The notes: generated by a model not told the origin, from the sequence alone. 64,000 bases of DNA from Candidatus Allofournierella pullicola (GCA_019114225.1 DXFW01000004.1:124001-188000); one strand, 5' to 3'; positions 34,076-42,964 are shown, numbered from the stretch's first letter. Program-made: numbers and translations.

Positions 34076-35122
34076 ATGGACAAACTGATTCGTCACGGCA
34101 TCATCGGACTGGGCAAAACAGTGGGCATTGCCGCGTCCCACATCGACGCGCTGCGCAAGAGCCATTCGCTGGTGCTCACGGCAGTCTACGACAAGGTGCC
34201 CCAGAACGCCCGGGACATGTTGCGCAGAATGGGCATGACCGGCGTCACCGTCTGCGATTCGGTGGAGCAGCTGTTTGCCATGGTGGACTCGGTGAGTATC
34301 TGCACGCCCAACGACCAGCATGTGGAGCTGGCGGTGGAGGCGCTGCGGCAGGGACTGCATGTTCTGGTGGAAAAGCCCCTGGCCGATTCCGCCCAGGCGG
34401 CCCTGGCGCTGGAAAAGGAAGCCGGGGCGCACCCGGATCAGGTGTGCATGGTCTGCTTCAATTACCGTGAATATTCGGTCTACAACTTTCTGAAGGAGTA
34501 TCTTGACGGCGGCGCGCTGGGCAAGATCTACTTCTACCGCCAGCAGCTGGGCGGCAACCGTATCGCCCAGTTCTCGGTGAAGCGGGAATGGCGCATGGAC
34601 CGGGCCCAGTCCGGTTCCGGCGCGCTGGCGGACTTTGGGTGCCACATGCTGGACCTGGCGGGCTGGCTCACCGGCGGCAGCTGCGGCGAGGTCCATCCCC
34701 TGGCCGCCGCCTGCAGCACCGTGATCTCTGAGCGGCAGGCTGTGGACGGCGACGCCTGGCTGCCGGTCACCAACGATGACTGCGCGGTGTTCATGGCCCG
34801 CAGCGACAGCGGCGCGCTGTACACCTTCACAGCCAGCCGTGTGGGCGTGTGGGACCACTCCATCGAGATCGTGGGCGAAAAAGGAATGCTGCGGGCCGAT
34901 CTGGATGCCGGCAACGGCGTGCAGGTCTGGCTGCGGGAAGCGGGCGGCGCCTACCTGCCCGAAAACCGCACCGTTCTGGAAGTGCCCAACGAAAAAGGGC
35001 ATGCCGGCATTCTGAACGCCTTCGCCGCTTGCATCCGCAAGGAGCGCAGCGACCCACGGACGGTGGCGTACGGCCGGAAGCTGCAGGAGACCATCGACTG
35101 GCTGGACAAAAACGCCCTGTAA
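34076..35122 (+). CDS. Gfo/Idh/MocA-family oxidoreductase (second copy)
   Basis: A 348-residue relative of the preceding gene. The nucleotide site is GIIGLGKTVGIAASH, less typical than GxGxxG because the third Gly is replaced. The motif LVEKPLADS is present and the catalytic-region motif is LADFGCHMLDLAGWL. ATG 34076 follows AAAGGAG. It is last in the operon before a terminator. Two such enzymes beside one TIM-barrel isomerase suggest an oxidation-rearrangement-reduction route. Confidence 0.88.
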   Translation: MDKLIRHGIIGLGKTVGIAASHIDALRKSHSLVLTAVYDKVPQNARDMLRRMGMTGVTVCDSVEQLFAMVDSVSICTPNDQHVELAVEALRQGLHVLVEKPLADSAQAALALEKEAGAHPDQVCMVCFNYREYSVYNFLKEYLDGGALGKIYFYRQQLGGNRIAQFSVKREWRMDRAQSGSGALADFGCHMLDLAGWLTGGSCGEVHPLAAACSTVISERQAVDGDAWLPVTNDDCAVFMARSDSGALYTFTASRVGVWDHSIEIVGEKGMLRADLDAGNGVQVWLREAGGAYLPENRTVLEVPNEKGHAGILNAFAACIRKERSDPRTVAYGRKLQETIDWLDKNAL

Positions 35123-35159
35123 GCGCCCGGCACACGGTTCAAAAAAGACATGACCGCCA

Positions 35160-35192
35160 AAGCAGGCCCCCTCGCCGGGGCCTGCTTTTTTT
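35160..35192 (+). terminator. Terminator of the YesMN-linked carbohydrate operon
   Basis: 11-bp stem AAGCAGGCCCC/GGGGCCTGCTT (35160-35170, 35177-35187), 6-nt loop, with the 3' arm running into a T tract. Confidence 0.85.
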
Positions 35193-35296
35193 GCGGCGCG
35201 GGCAGCCGGTCCGCAAAGCCTCTGTTGCGCTGAGGCGGGAGACAGGGTACAATGGGGGCGGAAAGAAGACCAAAACCGGGAAAGGAAGGGATGAGG

Positions 35297-36532
35297 ATGA
35301 AACGAAAGAGATTCGCCGCACTGCTGGCCGCCCTGGCCCTCTGCGTGACCGGCTGCGCCCGGGCGGAGTCTGCTCCCGTGCCGGGGCCGCAGCCGTCGCC
35401 GGAGCCGTCTCCCAGCCCGGCCGCTACGCCCGCGGTGGAGGCGGTGGGCGAACTGACCTTCCACAATGAGCTGGACGGCGCCGCGTCGCAGAACGGATTC
35501 TATTACCTGCGGCCCGGGACAGGGGGGTGGACGGTGCTGTGCCGGATGGACCTTGCCACCGGGCAAAGCGCGGAGGTCTGCGCCCTGGAGGGGTGCGAAC
35601 ACGCGGGCGAAGAATGCCCCGCCTGTTTTTCCTGCTATGCGAACCTGCCGGTGCCGCTGCTGTGGCAGGACCGGCTGGTGCTGGTTTTCCTGGGAAATCC
35701 CTTTGCCGGCGGGCCGGAGGACGAGGCATATCTGGCCCGGATCGAGCTGGCCGAAACAGACGGCTCAGGCCGGCGGGAGATCGCCCGCTTTTCGCCCGGA
35801 GAACAGCTTTGCACCGGATTCGCCACCGATGAGGAAAAGCTTTACTTCCTCTCCTCCCCGGTGGTGGAGCAGATCAGCCAGCCCGCCTGGGAGCTGAAAA
35901 GCGTGGACCTTTCCACAGGCCGGACCGACACCCTTGCCCGCTACGGCGGCGAAAGCATGGCGGTGGGCTACTATCTGACGGGCTGTACAAAAGAAGGGCT
36001 CGTGATAAAACGGATCGAGACCACCGGGGAACTGAAGCCCAGCCGGGAGAGCGTGGCGTCCAACGTCCACTCCCTTATGCTGGTGGACCGGCAGGGCGGT
36101 GTTGTGCGTCCCCTCAAACAGTGGCGGCAGGACGAGATCAGCGAGTGCGTCCGCGACGGGCAGCTTTTTTACTGCGACGGCGAAGGCCGCCTGTTCCGAA
36201 ACGCCTTGGACGGAACGCAGGACAGCCTGGTCCTTCAGCTGCCCGGCGCGGTGCGGCCGTCCGGCGTCAGCTTTGGACCGGGCCGGGAACCCTGGCTTTC
36301 CCTCACCGCCCGGGATGAGGCAGGCGACACCTTCCGCTGGCTGTGCAATACCCTCACCGGCGAAGTGGTGAGCTGGCCGGACGCGTCCGGCGCCGACCGG
36401 CGGTTGGTGAGCCTGGGCCGGGAGTGGTCCCTCTTTTCCAGCACCCCGCCCGGCGCGGGCCAGACCTGTTTTGAGCGCATTGCCACCGACGATCTGCTGG
36501 CCGGCAGCGGGCAGTTCCTTCCCGCGGGATAA
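35297..36532 (+). CDS. Secreted lipoprotein of unknown function
   Basis: A 411-residue lipoprotein. The basic start MKRKRF, a hydrophobic stretch and the lipobox VTGC (Cys about 16) are followed by a Pro/Ser-rich linker (PSPEPSPSP). The mature part has repeated blocks with short beta-strand patterns (FYYLRPGTGGWTVLCRMDLA, LWQDRLVLVFLG, KLYFLSSP), suggesting a beta-propeller like DUF5050-type proteins. It has several Cys in CALEGCEHAGEECPACFSC. ATG 35297 is preferred because AAGGAAGGG lies 6 nt upstream. It is monocistronic with its own terminator. Confidence 0.65.
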   Translation: MKRKRFAALLAALALCVTGCARAESAPVPGPQPSPEPSPSPAATPAVEAVGELTFHNELDGAASQNGFYYLRPGTGGWTVLCRMDLATGQSAEVCALEGCEHAGEECPACFSCYANLPVPLLWQDRLVLVFLGNPFAGGPEDEAYLARIELAETDGSGRREIARFSPGEQLCTGFATDEEKLYFLSSPVVEQISQPAWELKSVDLSTGRTDTLARYGGESMAVGYYLTGCTKEGLVIKRIETTGELKPSRESVASNVHSLMLVDRQGGVVRPLKQWRQDEISECVRDGQLFYCDGEGRLFRNALDGTQDSLVLQLPGAVRPSGVSFGPGREPWLSLTARDEAGDTFRWLCNTLTGEVVSWPDASGADRRLVSLGREWSLFSSTPPGAGQTCFERIATDDLLAGSGQFLPAG

Positions 36533-36538
36533 AACACA

Positions 36539-36579
36539 CACAAAAGCCGCACCCCGGCCGGATCGGTGCGGCTTTTGTG
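36539..36579 (+). terminator. Terminator after the lipoprotein gene
   Basis: Perfect 15-bp stem CACAAAAGCCGCACC (36539-36553) with its complement at 36565-36579, 11-nt loop. The T residues are inside the 3' arm. Confidence 0.75.
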
Positions 36580-36586
36580 CTATAAT
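36578..36586 (+). promoter_or_regulatory. Extended -10 promoter of the RmlD-like gene
   Basis: TGCTATAAT, that is TGn followed by a perfect TATAAT, directly after the terminator stem. There is no recognisable -35 at 17 bp, as is common for extended -10 promoters. Confidence 0.45.
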
Positions 36587-36607
36587 GAAAAAAGGAGAAA
36601 GGCGGGG

Positions 36608-37450
36608 ATGAAGATGAAACGGGTGCTGGTCACCGGCGCGGGCGGATTTGTGGGCGCGCGTATCATGGCGCTGCTGAAGGGGCGGCTGGAACTTGCGGCG
36701 GTGCCCGCGGGCGTTTTGCGCAGCGCCGGACCGGCGGAGACGGAGCGGCTGGTGAAGGCCGCCGCCCCCGACGTCATCCTGCACACGGCGGCCATTTCGG
36801 ACACCGGATACTGCGAGCAGCACCCGGATCAGTCCCGGCGGGCCAACGTGGAGCTTCCGGTGTGGCTGGCCCGGGCGGCCCGGCGGGCAGGGGCCAAGCT
36901 GGTGGCCTTCAGCTCCGACCAGGTCTACACCGGGCTGGAAGGTTCCCGTCCCTTCGATGAAACGGCGCCTCTGCGCCCCGCCAATGTCTACGGCCGCCAC
37001 AAGCGGGAGGCGGAAGAGCGGGTGCTGGAGGAGCTGGACTCGGCGGTGCTGCTGCGGGCCACCTGGATGTACGACCTGCCCGGCGGGGGGCTGCCCATCC
37101 GGCCGAATCTCCCCCTCAACCTGCTGGCGGCGGCCAAAGAGGGCAGAACGCTGACCTTTTCCCGGAAGGATCTGCGGGGTGTGACCTGGGTGCGGCAGGC
37201 GGTGGAAAACCTGCTGCCCGCCCTGGACTGGACGGGCGGCGTTTATAACTTCGGCTGCGAGAGCGACGGGGACATGTACGCCACCGCCCTGCGCTTCTGC
37301 GAGCTGCTGGGCCTGGACCCGCCGCCGGTGGAGGCGGCAGACTGGGCCCGCTGCCTGTGGATGGACGGCGGCAAAGCCCGCCGGCTGGGGGCGGACTTCG
37401 GCGGCACGGCGGAGGGGTTTGCCCGGTGCCTTGCCGCCCGGAAAGAATAA
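36608..37450 (+). CDS. RmlD-like NAD-dependent sugar-nucleotide reductase/epimerase
   Basis: A 280-residue extended short-chain dehydrogenase. Rossmann motif TGAGGFVG, then AAAPDVILHTAAISDT, FSSDQVYTG and the active-site YGRHK (Tyr-x-x-x-Lys) are intact. The order and spacing match dTDP-4-dehydrorhamnose reductase, but no other rhamnose genes are near, so the real substrate is open. ATG 36608 follows AAAGGAG; ATG 36614 is an alternative. It ends at a terminator shared with the convergent sulfotransferase gene. Confidence 0.75.
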   Translation: MKMKRVLVTGAGGFVGARIMALLKGRLELAAVPAGVLRSAGPAETERLVKAAAPDVILHTAAISDTGYCEQHPDQSRRANVELPVWLARAARRAGAKLVAFSSDQVYTGLEGSRPFDETAPLRPANVYGRHKREAEERVLEELDSAVLLRATWMYDLPGGGLPIRPNLPLNLLAAAKEGRTLTFSRKDLRGVTWVRQAVENLLPALDWTGGVYNFGCESDGDMYATALRFCELLGLDPPPVEAADWARCLWMDGGKARRLGADFGGTAEGFARCLAARKE

Positions 37451-37493
37451 AAAAGGGAGCGCCTTTTCGCAAAAGGCGCTCCCCGTTTTTTTT
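37447..37493. terminator. Bidirectional terminator between RmlD-like and arylsulfotransferase genes
   Basis: Perfect 13-bp stem GGGAGCGCCTTTT (37455-37467) and complement (37471-37483), 3-nt loop, with an A tract before and eight T residues after. Confidence 0.9.
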
Positions 37494-39250
37494 CAGCGGA
37501 ACCACAGGCCCATCTCGTATTTGAAGGTGCGGTAGTTCTGCATGGTGCACTCGTAGGCGTATTCCCGGATGAGTGCGCCGCTCTGGTCGTACTCGCCGAA
37601 CACCATGGCCACACCGCTGTTCACCACCCAGTTGCCGCCCTCGCCGCAGAGGGAACCGTTGGACACAATGCTGGAATAGGGCACGTCAAAGCTTTCTTCC
37701 AGCGAGAAGGTGCGCCGGTTTTCGTCGATCCGGTAGATGTACACCTGGCTGGCGTCGCCCTCCGAGCCGTAAAACCCGGTGCCCACACTGTCGTCCGCCT
37801 CCAGCTCCAGGTCGCGGCTGTTGATGGAGAGGTAGTTGTTGTTGAACAGCGACAGGTAATAAACGCCCTCCTCTTCGCCGTCGGCGTAGTACTCCACGCA
37901 GTGCTGGCCGTACTGGGGCACGAAATCGCCCTCCCGGGCAAGGCACGCGTCCTCGTAGGCGGTGCCCTCCCAGACCCGCTCGTCCCCTGCCAGCCAGTCC
38001 AGCGCGGGCTCGCCGTGGAGGTCCGTCACTTTCAGAATGGAGGAGGTCTCCCGGGAGGAGAGGATGACGCTGTCACTTCCGGGCATGTATTGCAGGCTGT
38101 TCAGGTGGATCCAGTCCCACTCGCCCACCTGCCAGAAGAAGTCGTCGGTGGGGGCCACCGGGCGGGTGACGTCGTAATAGTCCTGCAAAAGGGTGCTGAA
38201 GTTGATGAGCTCGGTCACTTCGCCGGTCTCCAGGTCGATGGAGAGCAGCCGGTCCTCCACCGTCTCGTTGCCCCGCTCTTCCGCCAGGGCCAGCACCTCG
38301 CCGTCTGCCCCCCAGCCGATGTCGTGGTGCAGGTCGTATTCGCCCAGATCGCACACCCAGGTCACCTGGCCCAGCCCGTTGATCCGGGCCAACTTGGAGG
38401 AGGAGACACAGGTGAGGATCTCGTTGCCGTAAAACAGCAGCCGGTCCAGCCCGTAGCCCTCCAGCACCATCTCATAGCGCAGCACGCCCTCGTTGTCGAA
38501 GAAGAAGCCGTAGCCCAGATAGCCGTTCACCCTCATCATGGTGAACAGACCCTCGGCCTGGGCCGCGGAGGACTCGCCCTCGGTCACCTCCAGCTGGGTG
38601 GCGTAGCCCGAGCGGGTCTCCGGCATTTCCACGGTGAAGCAGATGGTCTGCCGGGTGTTGCCCAGCCGTCCGGCCACGTTGAGGGTGACCTCGTTCACCT
38701 CGCCGGGCACAAGGCCGATGAGCTGGAACTCGTGGGTCTTGGTGTACTCCTTGCCGGAGGCATCCGCCGCCTCGGCGATGAAATCCGTCAGCCCGTCCAC
38801 GTGCACGGTGTAGCTCGCCGAGGTGGCAAAGTCGGTCTCAAAATAAAGATACAGCCCGTTGCTGCCGGTGCCGTAAGGATTCAGGATGGCCAGCGGCATG
38901 GAGGCGGTCCACTCCAGGTCGTCGTTGTTTTTCAGCTCCTGCACCACCTGGTACAGCCGCTGCTGCACGTCCTCGTCGTAGTAGGTGAAGCCCTCTTCCT
39001 CAATGTCCTGAGGCACCAGCTGCAGGGCCTTCAGCCCGCCGCCCAGGTCAGCCTCGGTCAGGTCCACCTGCCACTGGCTGCTCTGAGCCACCACGTCGCC
39101 GGTGGAGAAGCTCCAGTCGGTGCGGGCGGCCTGCTCCTGGGCGGTGAAGGCCTTGGAGCCCAGCACCACCGCGACGGGAATGAGCGCGGCCAGTGCCAGC
39201 AGCACGGCCCCGCCAAGGATCAGCCATTTCCATTTTCGTTTGATACCCAT
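37493..39250 (-). CDS. Membrane-anchored arylsulfate sulfotransferase
   Basis: A 585-residue enzyme with an N-terminal membrane anchor (about residues 8-32, LILGGAVLLALAALIPVAVV). The arylsulfotransferase beta-propeller fills the rest. DLHHDIGWG and DWIHLNSLQYMPGSD match the His-containing active-site segments of the PAPS-independent ASST family, which moves sulfate from one phenol to another through a sulfo-His intermediate. It probably faces outward. ATG 39250 follows AGGTGG. It lies 15 bp downstream of a TSUP-family gene on the same strand. Family length is 550-620, so it is complete. Confidence 0.88.
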   Translation of the reverse strand: MGIKRKWKWLILGGAVLLALAALIPVAVVLGSKAFTAQEQAARTDWSFSTGDVVAQSSQWQVDLTEADLGGGLKALQLVPQDIEEEGFTYYDEDVQQRLYQVVQELKNNDDLEWTASMPLAILNPYGTGSNGLYLYFETDFATSASYTVHVDGLTDFIAEAADASGKEYTKTHEFQLIGLVPGEVNEVTLNVAGRLGNTRQTICFTVEMPETRSGYATQLEVTEGESSAAQAEGLFTMMRVNGYLGYGFFFDNEGVLRYEMVLEGYGLDRLLFYGNEILTCVSSSKLARINGLGQVTWVCDLGEYDLHHDIGWGADGEVLALAEERGNETVEDRLLSIDLETGEVTELINFSTLLQDYYDVTRPVAPTDDFFWQVGEWDWIHLNSLQYMPGSDSVILSSRETSSILKVTDLHGEPALDWLAGDERVWEGTAYEDACLAREGDFVPQYGQHCVEYYADGEEEGVYYLSLFNNNYLSINSRDLELEADDSVGTGFYGSEGDASQVYIYRIDENRRTFSLEESFDVPYSSIVSNGSLCGEGGNWVVNSGVAMVFGEYDQSGALIREYAYECTMQNYRTFKYEMGLWFR

Positions 39251-39265
39251 TCGTATCCACCTGCT

Positions 39266-39661
39266 TTACAGTAGATTCAGCACCAGCAAGAGCAGCCCCA
39301 CTGCCGTGAGGATGGCGCCGGTGAGGCGGTTGAGCAAAAGAGGGTCGGCCCGGGCGGCGATGCGGGCGGCCAGCTGCGCCCAGAAAAGGGTGAACACCAC
39401 GCACAACGCCAGAGGAAGGAGCCGGGGCGCGCTGCCCAGGGCAAAGTGACTTGCCGCGCCGAGAAAGGCGGAAAAGGTCATAATGAACACGCTGGTGCCC
39501 ACCGCCGTTTTCAGCTCATAGCCCAGCACGAAGGTCAGCACCATCAACATCATCATGCCGCCCCCGGCGCCGAACACCCCGCACACAAGGCCCACCGCCG
39601 CGCCGCCGGCGGCGCTCAGCCCCGCAAAGCCGGTGCCCAGGCCCGCCCCCGCGCCGGCCAA
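39266..39661 (-). CDS. Half-size TauE/SafE (TSUP) family membrane protein, possibly truncated
   Basis: A 131-residue protein with about four helices. It has one TSUP repeat motif GLVCGVFGAGGGMMMLMVL and ELKTAVGTSVFIM, which occur twice in full 250-residue members. The apparent start is TTG 39661 with no clear Shine-Dalgarno. The frame stays open upstream only to a TGA at about 39714, with a GAAAGGAAG there but no normal start codon. It may be a genuine half-transporter or a gene missing its N-terminal half. TSUP proteins move sulfite, sulfonates or other organic anions; its link to the sulfotransferase is the main clue. Confidence 0.6.
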   Translation of the reverse strand: MAGAGAGLGTGFAGLSAAGGAAVGLVCGVFGAGGGMMMLMVLTFVLGYELKTAVGTSVFIMTFSAFLGAASHFALGSAPRLLPLALCVVFTLFWAQLAARIAARADPLLLNRLTGAILTAVGLLLLVLNLL

Positions 39662-39824
39662 AAACGGATCAATATCTCGAACCGGAGTTCGCTCAAAATG
39701 AAGGACTTCCTTTCAGAAAAACGGGCTGTTCCGGCCCTGTGGATTCCAAGATAGCAGACGCGCCTTAACCGGGGCTAAAGAGAAAAACGGAGGAAAAGCA
39801 CCCGCGGCACGGCAAACCATTCCA

Positions 39825-39833
39825 AGTATATCA
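39825..39833 (-). promoter_or_regulatory. Extended -10 element upstream of the TSUP gene
   Basis: TGATATACT on the minus strand, in an AT-rich stretch, with no clear -35. It would give a leader of about 155 nt (39662-39818) that holds a small GGGC/GCCC hairpin but nothing recognised. The rest of 39834-39990 shows no gene. Confidence 0.3.
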
Positions 39834-39990
39834 AAATCATGCGAAAAGTGGGATAAAAAATTGAGAAACAGCAAAAAAATTCCCGAACTGTGCCTGCTCA
39901 TGACGAAATCCCCGCTCAAAACGGCCGGGCGGGCGCCGCGCCGCTTTCTGCCCGCGGCGGACCCGGCGCTTTGAACCGAAACACAGAACA

Positions 39991-40027
39991 AAAACCGGCG
40001 CACCGCGTTTGGCGGTGCGCCGGTTTT
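39991..40027 (-). terminator. Terminator of ppdK
   Basis: 16-bp arms 39991-40006 and 40012-40027, 5-nt loop. On the minus strand the stem ends in GGTTTT followed by TG. It is 38 bp after the ppdK stop. Confidence 0.8.
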
Positions 40028-40064
40028 CTGGCTTATTCAGTGAGCCGTGCTCCCGAACCCGCGA

Positions 40065-42698
40065 TTACCGGGGGTTCTTGATGGCAGCCTGAGCGGCGGC
40101 CAGACGAGCGATGGGCACACGGAAGGGAGAGCAGGACACATAGTCCAGACCCACGCGGTGGCAGAACTCCACGCTGGTGGGGTCGCCGCCGTGCTCGCCG
40201 CAGATACCCAGGCCCAGCTCGGGACGGGTGGAGCGGCCCAGCTTCGCGGCCATCTCGACCAGCTTGCCCACGCCGTTCTGGTCCAGGTGAGCGAAGGGAT
40301 CGCTCTCGTAGACCTTGTTGTCGTAGTAGTAGCTCAGGAACTTGCCCGCGTCGTCACGGCTGAAGCCGAAGGTCATCTGGGTCAGATCGTTGGTGCCGAA
40401 GCTGAAGAACTCGGCCTCCTTGGCGATCTCGTCGGCGGTCAGGGCCGCACGGGGGATCTCGATCATGGTGCCCACTTCGTACTTCATGTCAACGCCGGCC
40501 TCGGCGATGATCTTGTCAGCGGTGGCAACGACCACGTCCTTGACGAACTTCAGCTCCTTGACCTCGCCGACCAGGGGGATCATGATGTGGGGAACGATCT
40601 TCACGCCGGTCTCCTTGGAGACGTTGATGGCGGCGTTGATCACAGCGGTGGTCTGCATCTCGGCGATCTCGGGGTAAGCAACAGCCAGACGGCAGCCGCG
40701 GTGGCCCATCATCGGGTTGAACTCGTGCAGGCCGTCGATGACGGTGTGCAGCTTCTCAACGGTCACGCCCAGATCCTTGGCCAGATCCACGATCTCCTCT
40801 TCCTTGGTGGGCAGGAACTCATGGAGCGGGGGATCCAGGTAACGGATGGTCATCGGGCGCTCGCCCATGACCTTGTACATGGCCTCGAAGTCACCCTGCT
40901 GGTAGGGCAGGATCTTCGCCAGAGCCTTCTTGCGGTCGTCCACATTCTCGGCAACGATCATCTCGCGCACGGCCTTGATACGGTCGGCCTCGAAGAACAT
41001 ATGCTCGGTGCGGCACAGACCAATGCCCTCGGCGCCGAAGTCAACGCCCTGCTTGGCGTCGCGCGGGTTGTCGGCGTTGGTGAACACCTTCAGCTGACGG
41101 GCAGCGTCGGCCCAGCCCATGAAGCGGCCGAAGTCGCCGCTGATGGAAGCCTCAACGGTGGGGATAGCCTCGCCGTAGATGTTGCCGGTGGAGCCGTCGA
41201 TGGAGATCCAGTCGCCGCGCTTGTAGGTCTTGCCGCCCAGGGTGAACTGCTCCTTGTCGTAGTCCACAACGATCTCGCCGCAGCCGGAAACGCAGCAGGT
41301 GCCCATGCCGCGGGCCACAACGGCAGCGTGGCTGGTCATACCGCCGCGAACGGTCAGAATGCCCTGCGCCACGACCATGCCCTCGATGTCCTCGGGGCTG
41401 GTCTCCAGACGGACCAGAACGATCTTCTTCATGCTGCCGTTCTCAACGCTCTCCTTGGCGTCCTCGGCGGTGAACACCACCTGGCCGCAGGCAGCGCCCG
41501 GGCTGGCAGCCAGGCCCTTGCCGATGACTTCCGCCTGCTTCAGAGCGGCGGCGTCGAACTGGGGATGCAGCAGGCTGTCCAGCTGCTTGGGCTCAACGCG
41601 CAGAACGGCTTCGCGCTCGTCGATCATGCCCTCGTCCACCAGGTCAACGGCGATCTTCAGAGCGGCGGCGGCGGTGCGCTTGCCGTTACGGGTCTGCAGC
41701 ATGTAGAGCTTGCCATCCTCGATGGTGAACTCCATGTCCTGCATATCCTTGTAGTGGTTCTCCAGGCGGGTGGCGATCTCCACGAACTGGTCGTACACCT
41801 CAGGCATCTGATCCTTCAGGTGAGCGATGGGGGAGGGGGTGCGGATACCGGCAACCACGTCCTCGCCCTGGGCGTTGATCAGGTACTCGCCGAACAGGGC
41901 CTTCTCACCGGTGGCGGGGTTGCGGGTGAAAGCAACGCCGGTGCCGCTGTTGTTGCCGCTGTTGCCGAACACCATGGCCTGCACGTTGACGGCGGTGCCC
42001 CAGTCGTAGGGGATCTCGTTCATGCGGCGGTAGACGTTGGCGCGGGGGTTGTCCCAGCTGCGGAACACGGCCTTGACGGCCTCGATCAGCTGGACCTTCG
42101 GGTCGGCGGGGAAGTCGCTGCCCATCTTGCTCTTGTACAGGTCCTTGAACTTCACGACCAGAGCCTTCATGTCGTCGGCGTCCAGCTCGGTGTCCAGTTT
42201 CACGCCCTTGGCTTCCTTCATCTCGTCGATGATCTTCTCAAAGTCGCTCTTGCTCAGCTCCATAACAACGTCGCTGAACATCTGGACGAAACGGCGGTAG
42301 CTGTCGTAGGCGAAACGGGGGTTGCCGGTCTTGGCGGCCAGGCCCTCCACCACTTCGTCGTTCAGGCCCAGGTTCAGGATGGTGTCCATCATGCCGGGCA
42401 TGGAGGCGCGGGCGCCGGAACGCACAGACACCAGCAGGGGGTTCTTCACGTCACCGAACTTCTTGCCGGTGATCTCCTCCATCTTGCCGATGTACTCGTA
42501 GATGTCGGCCATGATCTCGTCGTTGATCTGACGGCCATCCTTGTAGTACTGGGTGCAGGCTTCGGTGCTGATGGTGAAGCCCTGAGGCACAGGCATGCCC
42601 GCGTTGGTCATCTCGGCCAGGTTCGCGCCTTTGCCGCCAAGGATCTCACGCATGTCCTTGTTGCCTTCGCTGAACAGGTACAGATACTTCTTGCTCAA
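40065..42698 (-). CDS. ppdK: Pyruvate, phosphate dikinase
   Basis: An 877-residue enzyme interconverting ATP, Pi and pyruvate with AMP, PPi and PEP. The N-terminal nucleotide-binding part has EILGGKGANLAEMTNAGMPV. The swivelling phospho-His is His457 in GGMTSHAAVVARGMGT. The PEP-binding barrel ends with GICGEHGGDP and CSPFRVPIARLAAAQAA. Length is normal (about 875). The ATG of a nearby GGAGGTC sequence is out of frame; TTG 42698 lies 9 nt after GGAGG. In anaerobes the enzyme serves PPi-linked glycolysis. Codon use is strongly biased, suggesting high expression. Confidence 0.96.
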   Translation of the reverse strand: MSKKYLYLFSEGNKDMREILGGKGANLAEMTNAGMPVPQGFTISTEACTQYYKDGRQINDEIMADIYEYIGKMEEITGKKFGDVKNPLLVSVRSGARASMPGMMDTILNLGLNDEVVEGLAAKTGNPRFAYDSYRRFVQMFSDVVMELSKSDFEKIIDEMKEAKGVKLDTELDADDMKALVVKFKDLYKSKMGSDFPADPKVQLIEAVKAVFRSWDNPRANVYRRMNEIPYDWGTAVNVQAMVFGNSGNNSGTGVAFTRNPATGEKALFGEYLINAQGEDVVAGIRTPSPIAHLKDQMPEVYDQFVEIATRLENHYKDMQDMEFTIEDGKLYMLQTRNGKRTAAAALKIAVDLVDEGMIDEREAVLRVEPKQLDSLLHPQFDAAALKQAEVIGKGLAASPGAACGQVVFTAEDAKESVENGSMKKIVLVRLETSPEDIEGMVVAQGILTVRGGMTSHAAVVARGMGTCCVSGCGEIVVDYDKEQFTLGGKTYKRGDWISIDGSTGNIYGEAIPTVEASISGDFGRFMGWADAARQLKVFTNADNPRDAKQGVDFGAEGIGLCRTEHMFFEADRIKAVREMIVAENVDDRKKALAKILPYQQGDFEAMYKVMGERPMTIRYLDPPLHEFLPTKEEEIVDLAKDLGVTVEKLHTVIDGLHEFNPMMGHRGCRLAVAYPEIAEMQTTAVINAAINVSKETGVKIVPHIMIPLVGEVKELKFVKDVVVATADKIIAEAGVDMKYEVGTMIEIPRAALTADEIAKEAEFFSFGTNDLTQMTFGFSRDDAGKFLSYYYDNKVYESDPFAHLDQNGVGKLVEMAAKLGRSTRPELGLGICGEHGGDPTSVEFCHRVGLDYVSCSPFRVPIARLAAAQAAIKNPR

Positions 42699-42731
42699 TA
42701 TTCTCGACCTCCATAAAAGATTCCACGTCCC

Positions 42732-42779
42732 GCGGGGCGGGGTGCCCCGCCAAACGATAAGAACGCGCATAATATTATA
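42732..42779 (-). promoter_or_regulatory. ppdK -10 element and leader hairpin
   Basis: Minus-strand TATAAT at 42779-42774 with a weak -35. The transcript would begin with a 7-bp hairpin (GCGGGGC/GCCCCGC, 42732-42750) before the ribosome binding site. Confidence 0.35.
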
Positions 42780-42865
42780 ACAAATCGCGCCGCCAAGCGC
42801 CAGAGGTTTTAACGTTTTTATCCATGGATTTGTGGATTTTTTTGCAATCCGGGCCCTTTTCGGGG

Positions 42866-42893
42866 TTGCAAAGGACAAAAAAGTATGTAAACT
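42866..42893 (+). promoter_or_regulatory. Promoter of pth
   Basis: TTGCAA (42866-42871), 16 bp, TAAACT (42888-42893), about 70 bp before the ATG. Confidence 0.35.
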
Positions 42894-42964
42894 TAAACTG
42901 GGGCAGGTTTTCGCCGCGTCAGAAAGCGCTGCGGCCGCCCGACGGAAAGGGAGAGAGAACACCC

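Noticed and set aside
39834-39990. A gene in the AT-rich gap upstream of the TSUP gene
   Set aside because: No frame has a start, ribosome site and plausible protein; only a possible -10 element and the ppdK terminator beyond it were found.
40047-42716. An 889-codon plus-strand frame opposite ppdK
   Set aside because: Pure antisense shadow of a highly biased gene; no start context or recognisable domain.
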